64,000 bases of DNA from Cyanoderma ruficeps. Lineage: Eukaryota > Chordata > Aves > Passeriformes > Timaliidae. The notes under the pieces were generated by a model. The model was not told where the DNA came from. It saw only the letters and a program-made list of their open reading frames with translations, and did no database searches. Below, piece by piece: positions 35,723 through 47,520 of this stretch. The first letter of the stretch is position 1, and each line of letters starts with the position of its first letter. The translations under genes were made by a program, and so were the position numbers. The stretch lies in contig VZDJ01000174.1 in NCBI GenBank assembly GCA_008694505.1, positions 13,017,265 through 13,081,264 of the forward strand, in the 5' to 3' direction.

Positions 35723-37701
35723 GGCTGCCCCCGGTGCCCCCCGCTTTGTCCTGGCCAAAGGTGGGGCTGTGCCTGTGCCGCAGGGGACAGGGCAGCGCTT
35801 TGATGCATTTCAAGCGGAGGTGGACTGAGAGGTCGATGAGGAAGGACAGTTGGCTCAGAGCAGTCTGGAGTTCCCCTCCCTTCTGCCGCGGAGAGGAAGG
35901 ATGGAGCACGATGGAGCAGCTCCAGCTGGGAGGAGATGATGGGGGCGAAGCGTTGCCAGCATGAAACACCTGGGACAGGCACCGGAGTCACAGCTGTGGG
36001 GCACAGCAGGTCCCTGCCACCCTCAGGCAGCTGCAGCGCAACATTCTGGGGCTGAAGCACCTCCTGGGGCACGTCTGCATCCCATGGGGATTTTGGGGTG
36101 TCTGACACCCCTCTTAGGTGGGACAGTCAGCGAGGTCACTGGGGTGAGTGAGCTCTGGGGTTCTGAACACCTCCCCAGGCTCTGCTGGGGATGTTCCATG
36201 TCCAGGGGCTGGAGCTCGAGCCCCAGCTCACACCAAAACACGGGTAATGAATCTCAGCGACCTAAAAATAGGGAGCTAATTCCCTTTTGGGTTCCCCTGG
36301 GGGCCTGAGGCAGCAGGAATGGTGTGAGCGGGTTTGGCACAGCTCTGTGTGAGACCTGTGCCAGCCCTGCTGGGATGTGAGCAGCGCTGGGGGCAGCAAT
36401 TTAGGCACCTGAACCCCACCCCTGACTTGTTTCTGATCCCACATCCTCTGGGACTGCATCCAGACCCATTCACCTTTGGGACTGAGGTGCTCCTCCTCGC
36501 CTTTGGCAGCACAGCCCCTCTAGAACACCCAGGCTGTGCCCCGAACTGGGTTTGAGCAGGAAAAATCCCAGCTACGGGCAGGGCTGAGAGATCATTGCTG
36601 TAATGCATCCCGGTGGGGAGGCAGGCACTGCATGTGCCATCTACTCACTTCGGGTGTTCATATTCTCTCTTAAATCACACTCCCTCTGTGCGATTTTTGA
36701 ACTTAATATTGCAGGGATATTTTGAAGGGAAGAAGGTAAAAACGTGTTATACCTTGTGCAAATCTTCCACCCCATCCTCCCCAACCTCCAGGGGGTTTGA
36801 ACGCTGGTTCTTCAGCATCACGCGGGGCTGAGCTCCACAGCTCGTTCCAGGAGCTCAGGGCAGCACAAACCTTCCCTGGGACAGCTCCATCCTTTCCTTG
36901 GATGTGCCAAAGCAGCTCCCACTTATGGGGCTCCCCATTCCTGCCAGTGGCTCTCCCTCACTCCCAAAATTTTGGCAGCAGCCTGGATTTAGCCTAAGAA
37001 CATTTGGTCAGGGTTATGCTTTTGGTGCTTTGCCAGCATTTCCCCTCAGCAGCAGCAGGGAGAGGAAGGAGAAGAGGAGAGTGAACAGTTTGTATTTCAG
37101 CCCATTTGAATGAGAACTCGACGAGGAGCAGAAAAATTAGTTTCTTCTGTAGCCAGAGGGTTTTCATCCTGCTGAATTCCCAAGGCTTGCTGCAACGCAC
37201 GGAGGTGTGAGAGCTGCTCAGGGAAAAGGTCACCAGAACCCTTCTGAGGGGAAATAGCAAGGGAGTCGTCAGGTTCCTGGTTAACAATAACATTAACAAT
37301 TATCAAATCTTACAGACCAGCAGTGCCCCGGGAGGCCAGGGAATGGGAAAAGTCCTGATTCCAATAAAAGGAGGTGAGAAGAGCTGCAAGGAGCCAGGCC
37401 AGGGACATTTGGGCTGGGCTGAGGTGGGATCCAGGAGCAGACAGGGGCAGGAATGCAGCTCTAAACAGTGGGAGCATTTCCCTGGCACCTTCTCCCAGCC
37501 CTGGGCAAAGAATGCCCTGAGGCAGAGCTGCCCTGGCTCCCTACCAGACATAAAACTTCTTTCCCCTCTTCCAGATTCTTCCAAGCCCCAGATCCCTGTA
37601 GGAATGCTGCTCCAGATGTTTTTGCTGTATTCCACAGCTTTTCCTCTTCCCTGCAGGGGTGGGAGTGCCACACTTGGGATGCAGGGACAGCTTGGACCAT
37701 G
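35723..37701. other. Intronic unique sequence, nothing recognised
   Basis: GC-rich, with AT patches at 36690-36760 and 37270-37310. Nothing is recognised. Confidence 0.4.
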
Positions 37702-38056
37702 GCAGAGGTACGGGTGGAATGGGCAGAGGTTTACATGGAATTTTGCAGAAGTTCAGATGGAAAATTGCAGAGGATTAGATGGAATTTTGTAGAGGTTCAG
37801 AGGGACCATCGCAGAGATTCAGATGGAATTTTCCAGGTGCTCAGATAGAAAATTGCAGAGCTTCAGGTGGACAATTGCAGAGGTTCAGATGGAGTTTTGC
37901 AGAGGTTCAGATGGACTTTTGCAGAGGTTTAGGAGGACTTTGCAGAGGTTTGGATGGACAGTTGCAGTGAACCAGATGGAATTTTGCACAGACTCAGATG
38001 GACAGCTGCAGAGGTTTAAACAGGCATGCAGGGGTGCAGATGGACTTTTACAGAAG
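37702..38056. repeat. Minisatellite, 22-bp unit, about 16 copies
   Basis: GCAGAGGTTCAGATGGAATT plus two bases repeats with substitutions and a few 20-21-bp units, from GCAGAGGTACGGGTGGAATG at 37702 to a worn end at 38056. The period is not a multiple of three. Confidence 0.94.
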
Positions 38057-39374
38057 TTCCACAGCTTCTCTGGAAATTCCTTTCTAGTACCTCTCCTCCC
38101 TCACAAGGAACAGTAAATAACAACTTGGCCAACCCCACACTGGTTAATGACGGTATTTTAAATTATTTTCATGAAAATAGGAATGATCTTTGAGGTTCTT
38201 AAGCCCTGAAAGCCTGACCTAGTTATCCCTGTTTCTTGTGGAAAGACACTGGAAAATGCTATGGATACAGCAGCCCATCTTGCAGTGAGTGCTCCTGCCA
38301 GTGCTGTGCTCTGCCCCTCACCTGGCAGGGCCCTCTCTGCCAGGTCAATCAGCACCAGCAGAATTTTCAGCTGTTCCCATGTAATACAGAATAAATCTGC
38401 ATGGTTGCCACCTGTCCTCTTTCCATTTGTGGCACATCTGGAAGGGGAAAGCTGCTGACCTTTCAAAGGGAGAAGATTATGAGCTTAAAGTAAAACATGG
38501 AGAATTCCTGTGGAAAAGGCCTCGGAGGTGGGTTTATTCCAGTCCTGGGCTTGACACAGTTCAACCCTGGTCCTTTCTGTGCAGACAGTGCAGTTCTCAG
38601 ATGCTGCTGGCCCATCCAAACTCCCAGTATTCCCTTTTCCTTCCTCAGAACTGGTTTCCCCACTGCATGCAGGAGTGTGGCCTTTTTCAGGATGTGATCA
38701 CATCTGGAGCTGGGATAAACATGGATATGTCCAGCTCTCCTGAACACACAATGCAAAGCCTTGTCCTGGTGTCCTCTCCAGCAGTGTGACACCACAGAGC
38801 CCCTGCACCAGAGCAGCAGGCTCTGCACTCCATGGAGCACATGGGATTTGTGTGGATTTGGCTCAGAGCAGGGAGTTTGACTTGATCTTTTGCCAGGTAC
38901 CAAATTCCACAGCGACAGCGGGAGGAGAGGGCAAAATCCCCTGGAGATGCAGAGCAGGGGGCAGCTGTGCCAAAGGCAGGGATCCAGGGATGTGGGAGTT
39001 GGATGAGAGGCAGAAAAGGCCCAGTGCCCAAAGGGAAGGTGAAAGCACATGGCCTGGAGTGTGCATTTGGAGAACTTGAGGCACTTCTGGAAAAAATGGG
39101 CACGAAGAGGGGAAGAGAATGGTCAGGCAGGCTGCAGGACACGGGGAGATCCCTCAAAGCCTGCCTTTGATCCCTCACTTGGTGAGCTTCCTAAATCCCA
39201 CTGCATTCATCTTGGAGAGCAGCTCTGAGTAGCTGCTGAGATCCTGATCCACTTCCCAGGGCTGCCCTGGGCAACAGCCAGGCTGGGCCCAGCCACACCG
39301 AGCACAGTGAGCCCAGGAGGAGGAGGAGGAGGAGGGAGAGGGAGAGGGAGAGTTCCTTCCTCAGCTTAGGAGAA
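38057..39374. other. Intronic unique sequence with a GA-rich tract
   Basis: A purine tract of AGG and GGAGAG repeats lies at 39315-39352. Otherwise nothing is recognised. Confidence 0.45.
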
Positions 39375-39441
39375 CCAGATGGGTTGGAATGAGTTCATCT
39401 TTAAGGTGACTTCCCACACAAACCATTCCAGGGCTATGTGA
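39375..39441 (+). mobile_element. CR1 terminal fragment, very short
   Basis: GGTTGGAATGAGTTCATCTT, TAAGGTGACTTCCCACACAA and ACCATTCCAGGGCTATGTG match the last 65 bp of a sense CR1. It sits 65 bp from an opposite-strand copy. Confidence 0.5.
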
Positions 39442-39505
39442 AATGTCACAACTGCACTTTTTCCAAGTCACAGCCACCAATGGCCATGGTACTGTCACAG
39501 CTGTC

Positions 39506-39715
39506 ACAGGATTATGGGATGGTTGGGGTGAGGAGGATCTTAAATCCCATCTCATTCCACCCCTGCTCTGGGCAGGAACACCTCCCACTGTCCCAGGCTG
39601 CTCCAAGCCCTGTCCAACCTGGCCTTGGACACTGCCAGGGATCCAGGGTCAGCCACAGCTGCTCTGGTGGCCTCTCCACCCTCCCAGGGAAGGACTTTTG
39701 CCCAGATCTGTCCCT
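39506..39715 (-). mobile_element. CR1 3'-end fragment
   Basis: Antisense copy: GGATTATGGGATGGTTGGGG, CCACCCCTGCTCTGGGCAGG, CACTGCCAGGGATCCAGGGT and CAGCCACAGCTGCTCTGGTG. It has a small deletion after GCTCTGG. Confidence 0.88.
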
Positions 39716-42073
39716 GTCACACTGCCTTTTCCCAAGAGTCCTGTGGCCAAAACCCACACCCAGCCCAGTAAAGCCAAACAGCAGATCCCTAAGAGCGAGA
39801 CCAGAAAAGATGTTCCTGATTCCAGCACTGTGCTGAGGGCACCCTAAGAGCTCCCAATCCTCACTCCCATCCTATCCAGATGGGATGCATCCAGCACACT
39901 GCACGAGCAGGATCATGTGTGATCCTGCCACCATTCCATCCCCGCGCTGGGAAGAATGAAGTGACAAAATATTCACTGTGAATCACAAGCAGCTCCTCCA
40001 GAAGTCAGGATTGTCTGTGCCATATCTGTAGGAAATCAGGGACAAACAGGTGTCCAGGGAAGGAAACTCAGGTTCCTGAGATGCTTTAGGTCTCCCATGG
40101 GGCACAAAGTACCTCAGGAATGCTTCAAAACCTTCTCAGGAAGGAGAGTTTCCCGCAGCTCCAAACCTGGCACTGGTGGCTGCTGTGTGTGAGTGACTCG
40201 GGGAGAGGAGAGGTGAAGCTCCAGATGGAATTTACACCTGCTCCCCCCCAGCCATCTGGGACTGCACCCCCTGCCAGCTGCAGCTCCCACCCCCACAGCT
40301 TCTGGAAGAGCCCCTTGCCCAAGGCAGCACTTTCCTCGGTTTTCCTCTAAAATAACATTATCTGAGTGTTTGCTCACAGCCCCAGCATCTGCGTCATGCG
40401 GAGTGCAGGGATGAAGTTCAGGAAAGAGTCTGGAAGGGAAAGTTGTACCAAACATCCCCCATGGTCTTGGTTTGGTCTGGTGTGTGTGGATGCAGGGTGA
40501 GCAAACAGCCCCAGGCATCAGGGGCAGGACAGGGAGGGGAAGAACATTCCAGCTCCAACTTTGGACACAGCCATGTTCCCAAAGAACAGCTGGAAATGAT
40601 CACAGGAGAGAGCAGACACAGGAGACTGGAGATCAGATTTCTCTGCCCTGCTCACAACTTGTTGATCCCCTTGCTGGGCCCAAAGGACCAGAGCTCTCCA
40701 GATATCCCCAGGTGTGTCACCCGGAGCAGGGGAGGAGCAGTGGAGGAGCAGAGCTGTGTCTGATCTGTGAGGCCTCTGCCTCAACACAGCCTTCAGCAGG
40801 CCCAGGACATTCCTCATCCCTCCAGCCTGGCTATGCTCCCCCTCTCCCTCCTTTCCCCTTTTCCCTCAGCATCTCTCCCAGCTCCTGGCACACAGCCCTG
40901 GCTGGTCCTTTCTTTGCCAGACAAAGCTGGGACTGGTTTTTGGTAAGAGTGTGTGTCTCAGGTGAGTGCCACTCACTCAGCCACAGCCCCCAACACCCAC
41001 AACTCTATAAATAAACGTATTCCTCTGAAACGTGCAGCTCCATGAAGCCAAGGTGAGCAAAGACACAACAGCCTGCTAATTATACAGCTTCCTGTTTCCC
41101 TGGAAATTGGGAAGTGAGCAATGGGGAAAGGATCCTGCAGCCCAGCAGGGTTTGAGCCCCCGGTGCTGGGCTGAGCTGCCCTCACCTCACACCCACCCTG
41201 AGATCCCACAGTACTCTCCCAGGAATTCACACCAGATTTCCATGCCCAAAGTCCTCAGTTCAAGGTCTCATTGCAGGCAGAGAAATGACACTTTTCATTC
41301 CAGGTGGATCTGCTCTTCCCTGTGCCCATCCATTTTCCCACTGCAGGGCATTAATTGTCCATAATCACCTTTCTCCAGTGCGGCCTTAAATCAGTTTCAG
41401 ACCCTGCAGCCCCCAGGCTGTTGGAGAGGCCCCCATTCCCTGCTCCCAGACGGATGTCCAAGCCCCTGGGCAGATTCAGATTCCTTGTTCCCCTGCTGCC
41501 AGTCTCCCAGGCTGTTGCAGTTGCTCTGCATCAGAGCCCTGCCTTCAGCTTTATTTATCAGGGCAAAATCCCAGCCAGCTGCCAACCTTACGGGCAGTAA
41601 TTTATAGATGTTTTCCGGATCATTCATGAAAATAGGGAAATACAGCAGGGTGGAAGCTGAATCCTGCAAAGCTCCTGTGCAAGCAGCTTGTTCTGCACTG
41701 ATCCTCCACCAACAATCGCATTTTGAGGGCTTTAAGCTGCCTGTTTCTTAATCCATTTAATAACTGTCCATTGATTCCATAGACAGGATATTCTCCACCA
41801 TGGAAATCAACTGCCTGACATAAATCTGAATTTATTATGATAATCCAGATCCATGAGCAGAGGCTGTGGGAATTCGTGCACATCTCATCCACCAGGACAT
41901 CGGTCCAAGCCTGGGGTTTGCTGGCACCGAGGTGACGCCATCAATAAATAATTGTGACAGCAATATCTTCAAAAACAATATCAGAAAAAAAAAAANAAAA
42001 AAAAAAGAAAGAAAGACAACTGGGTTTAGAAAAAAAATCTGGGAAATATAGCAGTGGAAATTATTGGTATTTC
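39716..42073. other. Intronic unique sequence with an A-rich tract
   Basis: A long A-run, interrupted by an unresolved base at 41996 and followed by AAAGAAAG units, spans about 41985-42016. Moderately AT-rich sequence at 41740-41960 has TTTATTATGATAATCC and could be regulatory by composition only. Confidence 0.35.
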
Positions 42074-42300
42074 ATGGAGTTGTAGAATCAATAAGTTTGG
42101 AAAAGCCCTCCAAGATTTCCAACTCCAAGTGTCAACCGAGTGCGATTGAACCACATCCCCAGGTGTGAGTGGCACACGTTTCTGGAGCAGTCCCAGGGAT
42201 GGTGACTCCCTGGACAGCCTGTTCCAGAGGTTTTCTGGGTATTTTTCTCTGGATTTCTGTGCCTTTGAACCTTAACATCCCCTCTTTCTCCACAGCACAG
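42074..42300 (-). mobile_element. Old CR1 3'-end fragment
   Basis: TGTAGAATCAATAAGTTTGG, AAAAGCCCTCCAAGATTTCC, GGGATGGTGACTCCCTGGAC, CAGCCTGTTCCAGAGGTTTT and the following TTTTTCTCTGG match an antisense, older general CR1 end. It is more diverged than the copies with the CATGGGCAGGGAC core. Confidence 0.75.
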
Positions 42301-44104
42301 ATCCTGAGCTGAGCAGCCTCCCCTCACCTCCAGGCCTTTCACACCTGCTGCTTCCAACCTTCCCTGGCCTTCCCTGCCTCTGGGAATCCTCTGCTTTTTG
42401 GGTTTATAAGGAATTAGAACCAGGATCTTGTCAGCAAGTGCTGGCCACGCTCCCACACACGCTCCTTAGAGGGGGGCTGGAGTGTCCATCCACGTGAGGT
42501 TATTGCCCACAAACCATCCCGGTGGATGGGCTCCCAGCCCAGCTCGGCCCCCCTCTCCACAGACACGTTGTTGAAACATTCAGGACCATTGCAGAGGAAA
42601 GAAAAGGTTTTCTTGAATAAGAACAGTGTTTTGTCCTTCCCGTGGGAGCTGTGTGTCCCCAGGACTGGGCGTTGCTGTCACCCCACCACACCATGGTGGC
42701 AGGGCCACCTGTCCTTCCTCTCCCACACCAAGCACACAGGGCCAGGAGGTGCCTGAGCTCAGCCCCTGGGGCTCATTTCTTAATTGCAAGAACCAACCCA
42801 CGAATTTGATTGAAGACGATCACCATCCCATGGCCAGGCCCTGCAAATGTCCAGGGGGACAGAGAATTCCCAGCCTGCAGGTCCTTCCCTCCAGCAGAGC
42901 CCTTCCAGAGCAGCAGGGCTCACTTCCCGTAAGTGCCTGTTAATATTTCATGGGACTAAGTGAATTCCTTTCCATTTCATTTGCCATCTTTGTTTAATTC
43001 ACCTCCTTCAGCACGGAAGGGAGACCAAGGACCAACTGCTGATGTGGGGGAAATATGAATCATCTCGTCAAAGGAATGAACTCAAGTGAAAAAAGGGAAG
43101 AAATTGGTCAAATTATGAATAGAAATTCAGCAGAATCACAGAAATGCCACTGGAAAGCTCAGACCTGCAGGAGCAATAACATCCAATAACATCAGGCACC
43201 CAAATGGCACCTCATGGGTAATATATTAATTTCCAAGCAGAATATCCCATCTCTTCCAGCCTGGAAAAGCCTCATCCCAGCATATTCACAGGGTTTTATG
43301 AGGGGGATTTCTTGTATAATGCAAGTCAAGGAAAAAGAAGAGTAAATCTTGAGGATTTGAAGACAGAAAAAACCATCTCCTTGTGTTCTCCTGCTCTTTT
43401 TTTCCCCTGGCAAAGTGAAAGCCAACTCTCCTTTCCCCGGGGAAATCATTTGTGCAGCTTCTGACAGGAGCAAGGACAAGGAGCACAAACCCTGCTGCTT
43501 CCAGCGGGAACTCTCCAGACATCACTTCCCAAAATGTTCTTGGTGCCAGCCTTGGTTCCCAAAACTGCTCAGTATTCCCACCTCCCAACCCCAAAACTCC
43601 ACAAAAACTGCCCAGCAAATCCCCTCCCAGCCTCACATGGGGCATCAGGCTGGGATGTCTCACAGGAAAACCAGGAATGCTTTGGAATGACACTGGCAAT
43701 TCCAAATTTTCCTTACTGCTGGGTGCCTCTGTCTCTGCCTTCCCTTCCTGGAGGACTTTTTCAGAGCAAACTCAGCCAACCTCCCCTCAGTTCCAGAGTC
43801 CAAATCCTGCATCACTACTCATGGAAATGTTTCCTCCCAGAATGTGATGCTGCTGGTGCTGCTTCACCACCTGTGGCCTCTCCCTTCCTACTTTCCTCCT
43901 TGGATGTCATGTGGGGTGACAACTCCTTCACGCAGCCCTTTTTCAGGGAAAACAGCCCAAACCCTGTTCCCTTGTGCACAGCCTGCTCAGACCCACACGG
44001 GGCAGCACCAGCACTGGGGGAAGGTGACAGCAAATCAGGGTGACAAAGAAACCAGGGACAAATTCTGCTCTGTTTTGTGCATGTCCTGGGCTGATCCCAC
44101 AGAG
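42301..44104. other. Intronic unique sequence, nothing recognised
   Basis: No exon or repeat is recognised. AT-rich at 42940-43360. Confidence 0.4.
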
Positions 44105-45160
44105 TGGGGGACCAAGGGAGGGGATTCTGCCCCTCTGCCCCCTCAGGTGAGACCCCACCTGCAGAGCTGCCCCAGCCCTGGGGCCCAGCACAGGAGGGAC
44201 CTGGAGCTGCTGGAGAGAGTCCAGAGGAGGCCAAGGAGATGCTCCAAGGGCCGGAGCCCCTCTGCTCNTGGGGGTGCTCACCTGGAGAACAGAAGGCTCC
44301 AGGGACACCTCAGAGCCCCTGCCAGGGCCTAAAGGGGCTCCAAGAGTGGGGCTTGGGACGAGGGATGGAGGGACAGCAGGACAAGGGGAATGGCTTTAAA
44401 CTGGAAGAGGGTAGATTTAAATTGGATATTGAGCAGGAAATGTTCCCTGGGAGGGTGGGCAGGCCCTGGCACAGGGTGCCCAGAGCAGCTGTGGCTGACC
44501 CTGGATCCCTGGCAGTGCCCAAGGCCAGGTTGGACACTGGGACTTGGAGCAGCCTGGGACAGTGGGAGGTGTCNNNNNNNNNNNNNNNNNNNNNNNNNNN
44601 NNNNNNNNNNNNNNNNNNNNNNNNNNNNNNNNNNNNNNNNNNNNNNNNNNNNNNNNNNNNNNNNNNNNNNNNNNNNNNNNNNNNNNNNNNNNNNNNNNNN
44701 NNNNNNNNNNNNNNNNNNNNNNNNNNNNNNNNNNNNNNNNNNNNNNNNNNNNNNNNNNNNNNNNNNNNNNNNNNNNNNNNNNNNNNNNNNNNNNNNNNNN
44801 NNNNNNNNNNNNNNNNNNNNNNNNNNNNNNNNNNNNNNNNNNNNNNNNNNNNNNNNNNNNNNNNNNNNNNNNNNNNNNNNNNNNNNNNNNNNNNNNNNNN
44901 NNNNNNNNNNNNNNNNNNNNNNNNNNNNNNNNNNNNNNNNNNNNNNNNNNNNNNNNNNNNNNNNNNCCCAGAGCAGCTGTGGCTGACCCTGGATCCCTGG
45001 AAATGTCCAAGGCCAGGTTGGACACTGGGGCTTGGAGCAGCCTGGGAGTGGGAGGTGTCCCTGGACAGTGGGAGGTGTCCCTGCCCATGGCAGGGGTGGC
45101 ACTGGATGACATTTTAAAGGTCCCTTCCAGCCCAGACTGTTCTGTGGTTCCATGAGTGAA
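44105..45160 (+). mobile_element. Long CR1 fragment interrupted by assembly gap
   Basis: Sense order is kept: GGGGATTCTGCCCCTCTGCC, GACCTGGAGCTGCTGGAGAG, GCTCACCTGGAGAACAGAAG, GGGAATGGCTTTAAACTGGA, GATTTAAATTGGATATTGAG, then the CAGAGCAGCTGTGGCTGACC core. After the gap a second, near-identical core follows (44967-45060), then CCCATGGCAGGGGTGGCACT and the end. The sequence after the gap also doubles GGGAGGTGTCCCTG. Confidence 0.9.
44574..44966. other. Assembly gap, 393 unknown bases
   Basis: A run of N. The sequence ending at 44573 and that starting at 44967 are overlapping copies of the same CR1 core (CAGAGCAGCTGTGGCTGACC lies at 44481 and 44970). The gap therefore probably hides a tandem CR1 duplication or is an assembly artefact. 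A single N lies at 44268. Confidence 0.98.
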
Positions 45161-46623
45161 GCAGCAGCAGTGACCTGTCCTTGGGACGAGGGGGCCTCTT
45201 GCAGTGCCAAATGTCCCCAGGAGCTGCCAGGACCTGAACTGCAGCTGCCACTCCACCCCTCAAACTCATGCCAGCTCCCTGGGAAGTTTAGGTGTGTCAA
45301 ATTTAGACGAAATTTCAGGCACTTTTCTGGCACATGAAGAATTCTGTTGCCACCCAGCAGTGTGAGGGTGCACATTTCCATCCCCAGATGCTGAAGGAGC
45401 TCACAGGGTTTGCTTGGCCAGCTGGCCATGGGAGGCTTCCAGAGGTGTCCAGGGGTGTGTCACCATTCCTTAACCATTCCTAAGGTGCCCAGGAGCACAA
45501 TGGAGGTAGATCTGTTTGTTTTATCCTTCCAAAGCTCGGCTTGAGGGAAAACCCTTCACCGTCACCCCACAGACAGGACCACACCATGCTGCAGCATCAA
45601 GCAGCTCATTCCTGACAGCTCCTGCTGGACTGGTGGAAGGACTTCTCCAGAACATTCCATAGAGGAATCCTTGCTCCTGCCTGGAAGGTCTCAACTCAGG
45701 GTTCAGTGGCTGGTGCATGGGGAGGACACCAGCTGTGACAGGCCACTGGGACCACCATCACACCCAGACTCATTAGAACTCTCATTAATGATCTAATGAG
45801 AAGGGCAGAAAATAGCAGGTTAATTAAATCTGCCCCTCCTGAGCTGGGGAAGGTTTCAGCTTTAGTGGGGGTGGGTGAATGACACGGAGAGCTGTGGCAA
45901 GAGCTGGCAGGTTGTTCTAGGCTGGAAGACTGCTCCTTGTGGGGAAAATGAGCCTCCTTCCAACTCATCAGGAAGGGGAAAGGCTGGAGATAAAAGAGGA
46001 GCTGCCAGGAGCTGAGAGGTGATGCCTGATAATGAGAGAGGGAAGGTGGGGGATTGGGAGGGAATTTTTGCTCTGAGCTCATATTGCCAAATGTTACTCC
46101 TTGCCTGGGGCTCCTGGCGCCGATCAGAAAGAATCCAATTGTTATTGATCCTTGTTCCAACAGCTCTTAGGGGCTGATGTTCCTCCTCTACCAAAACACC
46201 AAGAAACTCAGAGAAAGGGGGAGGGAAAGAGCTTTATCCACAGGTGAACTTTGAGCAGCACAGATGGAAATGTCTTAATTGTGTGTCCAAAGAGCTGGAG
46301 GATGCTGGAAATACAGGAGGAATCAGTGTGGGACAGTGAATTAACTAAGCTGGAGGAGGAGGAGCTCCAGGACTTCCAGGGCTCACCAGCAAGGAGATAT
46401 GCAAAGAGAGCAGAGAAAAATGTTGTGTGACCTCTCCGGTTCAAATTTATCTCCTAAGTGACCTGTGCCATGACAGGGAACCCCGTGTGGGATGGTACCA
46501 CAGCAAAGGCACACCAGGACAACCCCTGGCAGCTTTCCAAGAGCTGGGAAAACAAAAAACCCCAGGAAATTATGGACAAAATAGTCCCAGCTTAAAGTCT
46601 GTGTCACACTGGGACACAGCAAG
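45161..46623. other. Intronic unique sequence, nothing recognised
   Basis: The AT-rich patch 45770-45835 has CTCATTAATGATCTAATGAG and GGTTAATTAAATC. No gene is recognised. Confidence 0.35.
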
Positions 46624-46762
46624 TGGCAGTGTCCAGCGCCAGGCTGGATGGGGCTTGGAGCAGCCTGGGACAGTGGAAGGTGTCCCTGCCCATGGCAGGG
46701 GGTGGAATTCCATGATCTTTAAGGTCCCTTCCCACCCAGCCCATTCTGGGATTCTGTCATTT
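46624..46762 (+). mobile_element. CR1 3'-end fragment
   Basis: Sense: GTGGCAGTGTCCAGCGCCAG, GGGGCTTGGAGCAGCCTGGG, CCATGGCAGGGGGTGGAATT and CCCATTCTGGGATTCTGTCA. The AT-rich candidate LTR-like segment begins directly after it. Confidence 0.88.
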
Positions 46763-47520
46763 TGTAGAAAATGAGGTTTCAAACAACTTTTAGAGGTTAA
46801 AGTATAAAGTAAGAAGTTGTTAGTTATAGAATTGTAAAGTTGTAGTAAGAATTAGTAATAATATTAGTTACTAGAAACTCTGTATTCATTTTGAAACTTT
46901 TATTTTGGGAATGAGCCTTATCAGTGCCCCCTGTCAACTCTGGAATGCGGTTTCCATGGGAACTTCGGACATCTGGCCATCCTTATCAGGTCTCAACACT
47001 ATCCCATTCCCCCTGGCCCTCTGTAACCCCCTCCTAACCCTAAGCCTCCGGCTCTGTTACAAGACGCCCATATGGTAATTAGGTGCAAAGCCTCACGGAA
47101 GATCTACACAACTTCCAAAATCAAGCAATAATTCTTCCCAACAACAGCCCCAACCAAAATAATAGCAGCAATGGAGACAGGAGTGTGAAAGCCGACAGCT
47201 CTTCATCTCAAAACCAGCCGTCTTCATCTAGCCGTGACAACAAAGACAATCTAAAGAACTGTCCCCTCAGCAGCAATTGCCTGAAATCGGGGAATTTGGG
47301 AGCTCGTGTCCCGTGGGGGGTGGGGGGGTGGGTGGGTGGGTGTGGGTATTCCCCCACCGGGCCGCGCAAGCGGCAGGGTGCCCAGTCCCCCTCCTTCTCA
47401 GCACTTCGACTCGATGGACGAAGACCATACCGCTCTCCCAAGCACCTATATAAATAAAAGAGCTGTTTCTTAAATAAAAGAGCTGTTTCTTTAATAAAGG
47501 CATATAAAGGAGGAAACATT
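46763..47520 (+). mobile_element. Candidate LTR-like or other retroelement segment
   Basis: The composition changes abruptly from GTAGAAAATGAGGTTTCAAA onward. The right end has TATATAAATAAAAGAGCTGT and an exactly doubled 20-bp module (47451-47470 and 47471-47490), each copy with AATAAA, followed by another AATAAA, like an LTR promoter and poly(A) region. No terminal TG/CA pair with a matching target duplication was found, so boundaries and identity are uncertain. A GTG-led frame of 124 codons rich in Asn, Ser and Gln (47083-47457) has no recognised homologue. Confidence 0.3.
47314..47348 (+). repeat. G-run tract, possible quadruplex
   Basis: GGGGGGTGGGGGGGTGGGTG followed by GGTGGGTGTGGG gives six or more runs of three or more G with 1-base spacers, enough for a G-quadruplex by the usual pattern. 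Confidence 0.75.

Noticed and set aside
35338..36108. Frames with heptapeptide repeats on both strands
   Set aside because: The 21-bp array is open in several frames at once, as expected for non-coding satellite DNA.
44104..45429. Frames of up to 366 codons across the gap
   Set aside because: They run through 393 unknown bases and CR1 sequence.
47170..47195. Minus-strand ATG-AAG-AGC considered as RTN4R exon 1
   Set aside because: The following residues do not fit the RTN4R start (Met-Lys-Arg expected), and no donor in the right phase follows.
47083..47457. Asn/Ser/Gln-rich frame as a possible gene
   Set aside because: It begins at GTG, lacks any known family, and lies in a probable retroelement segment.
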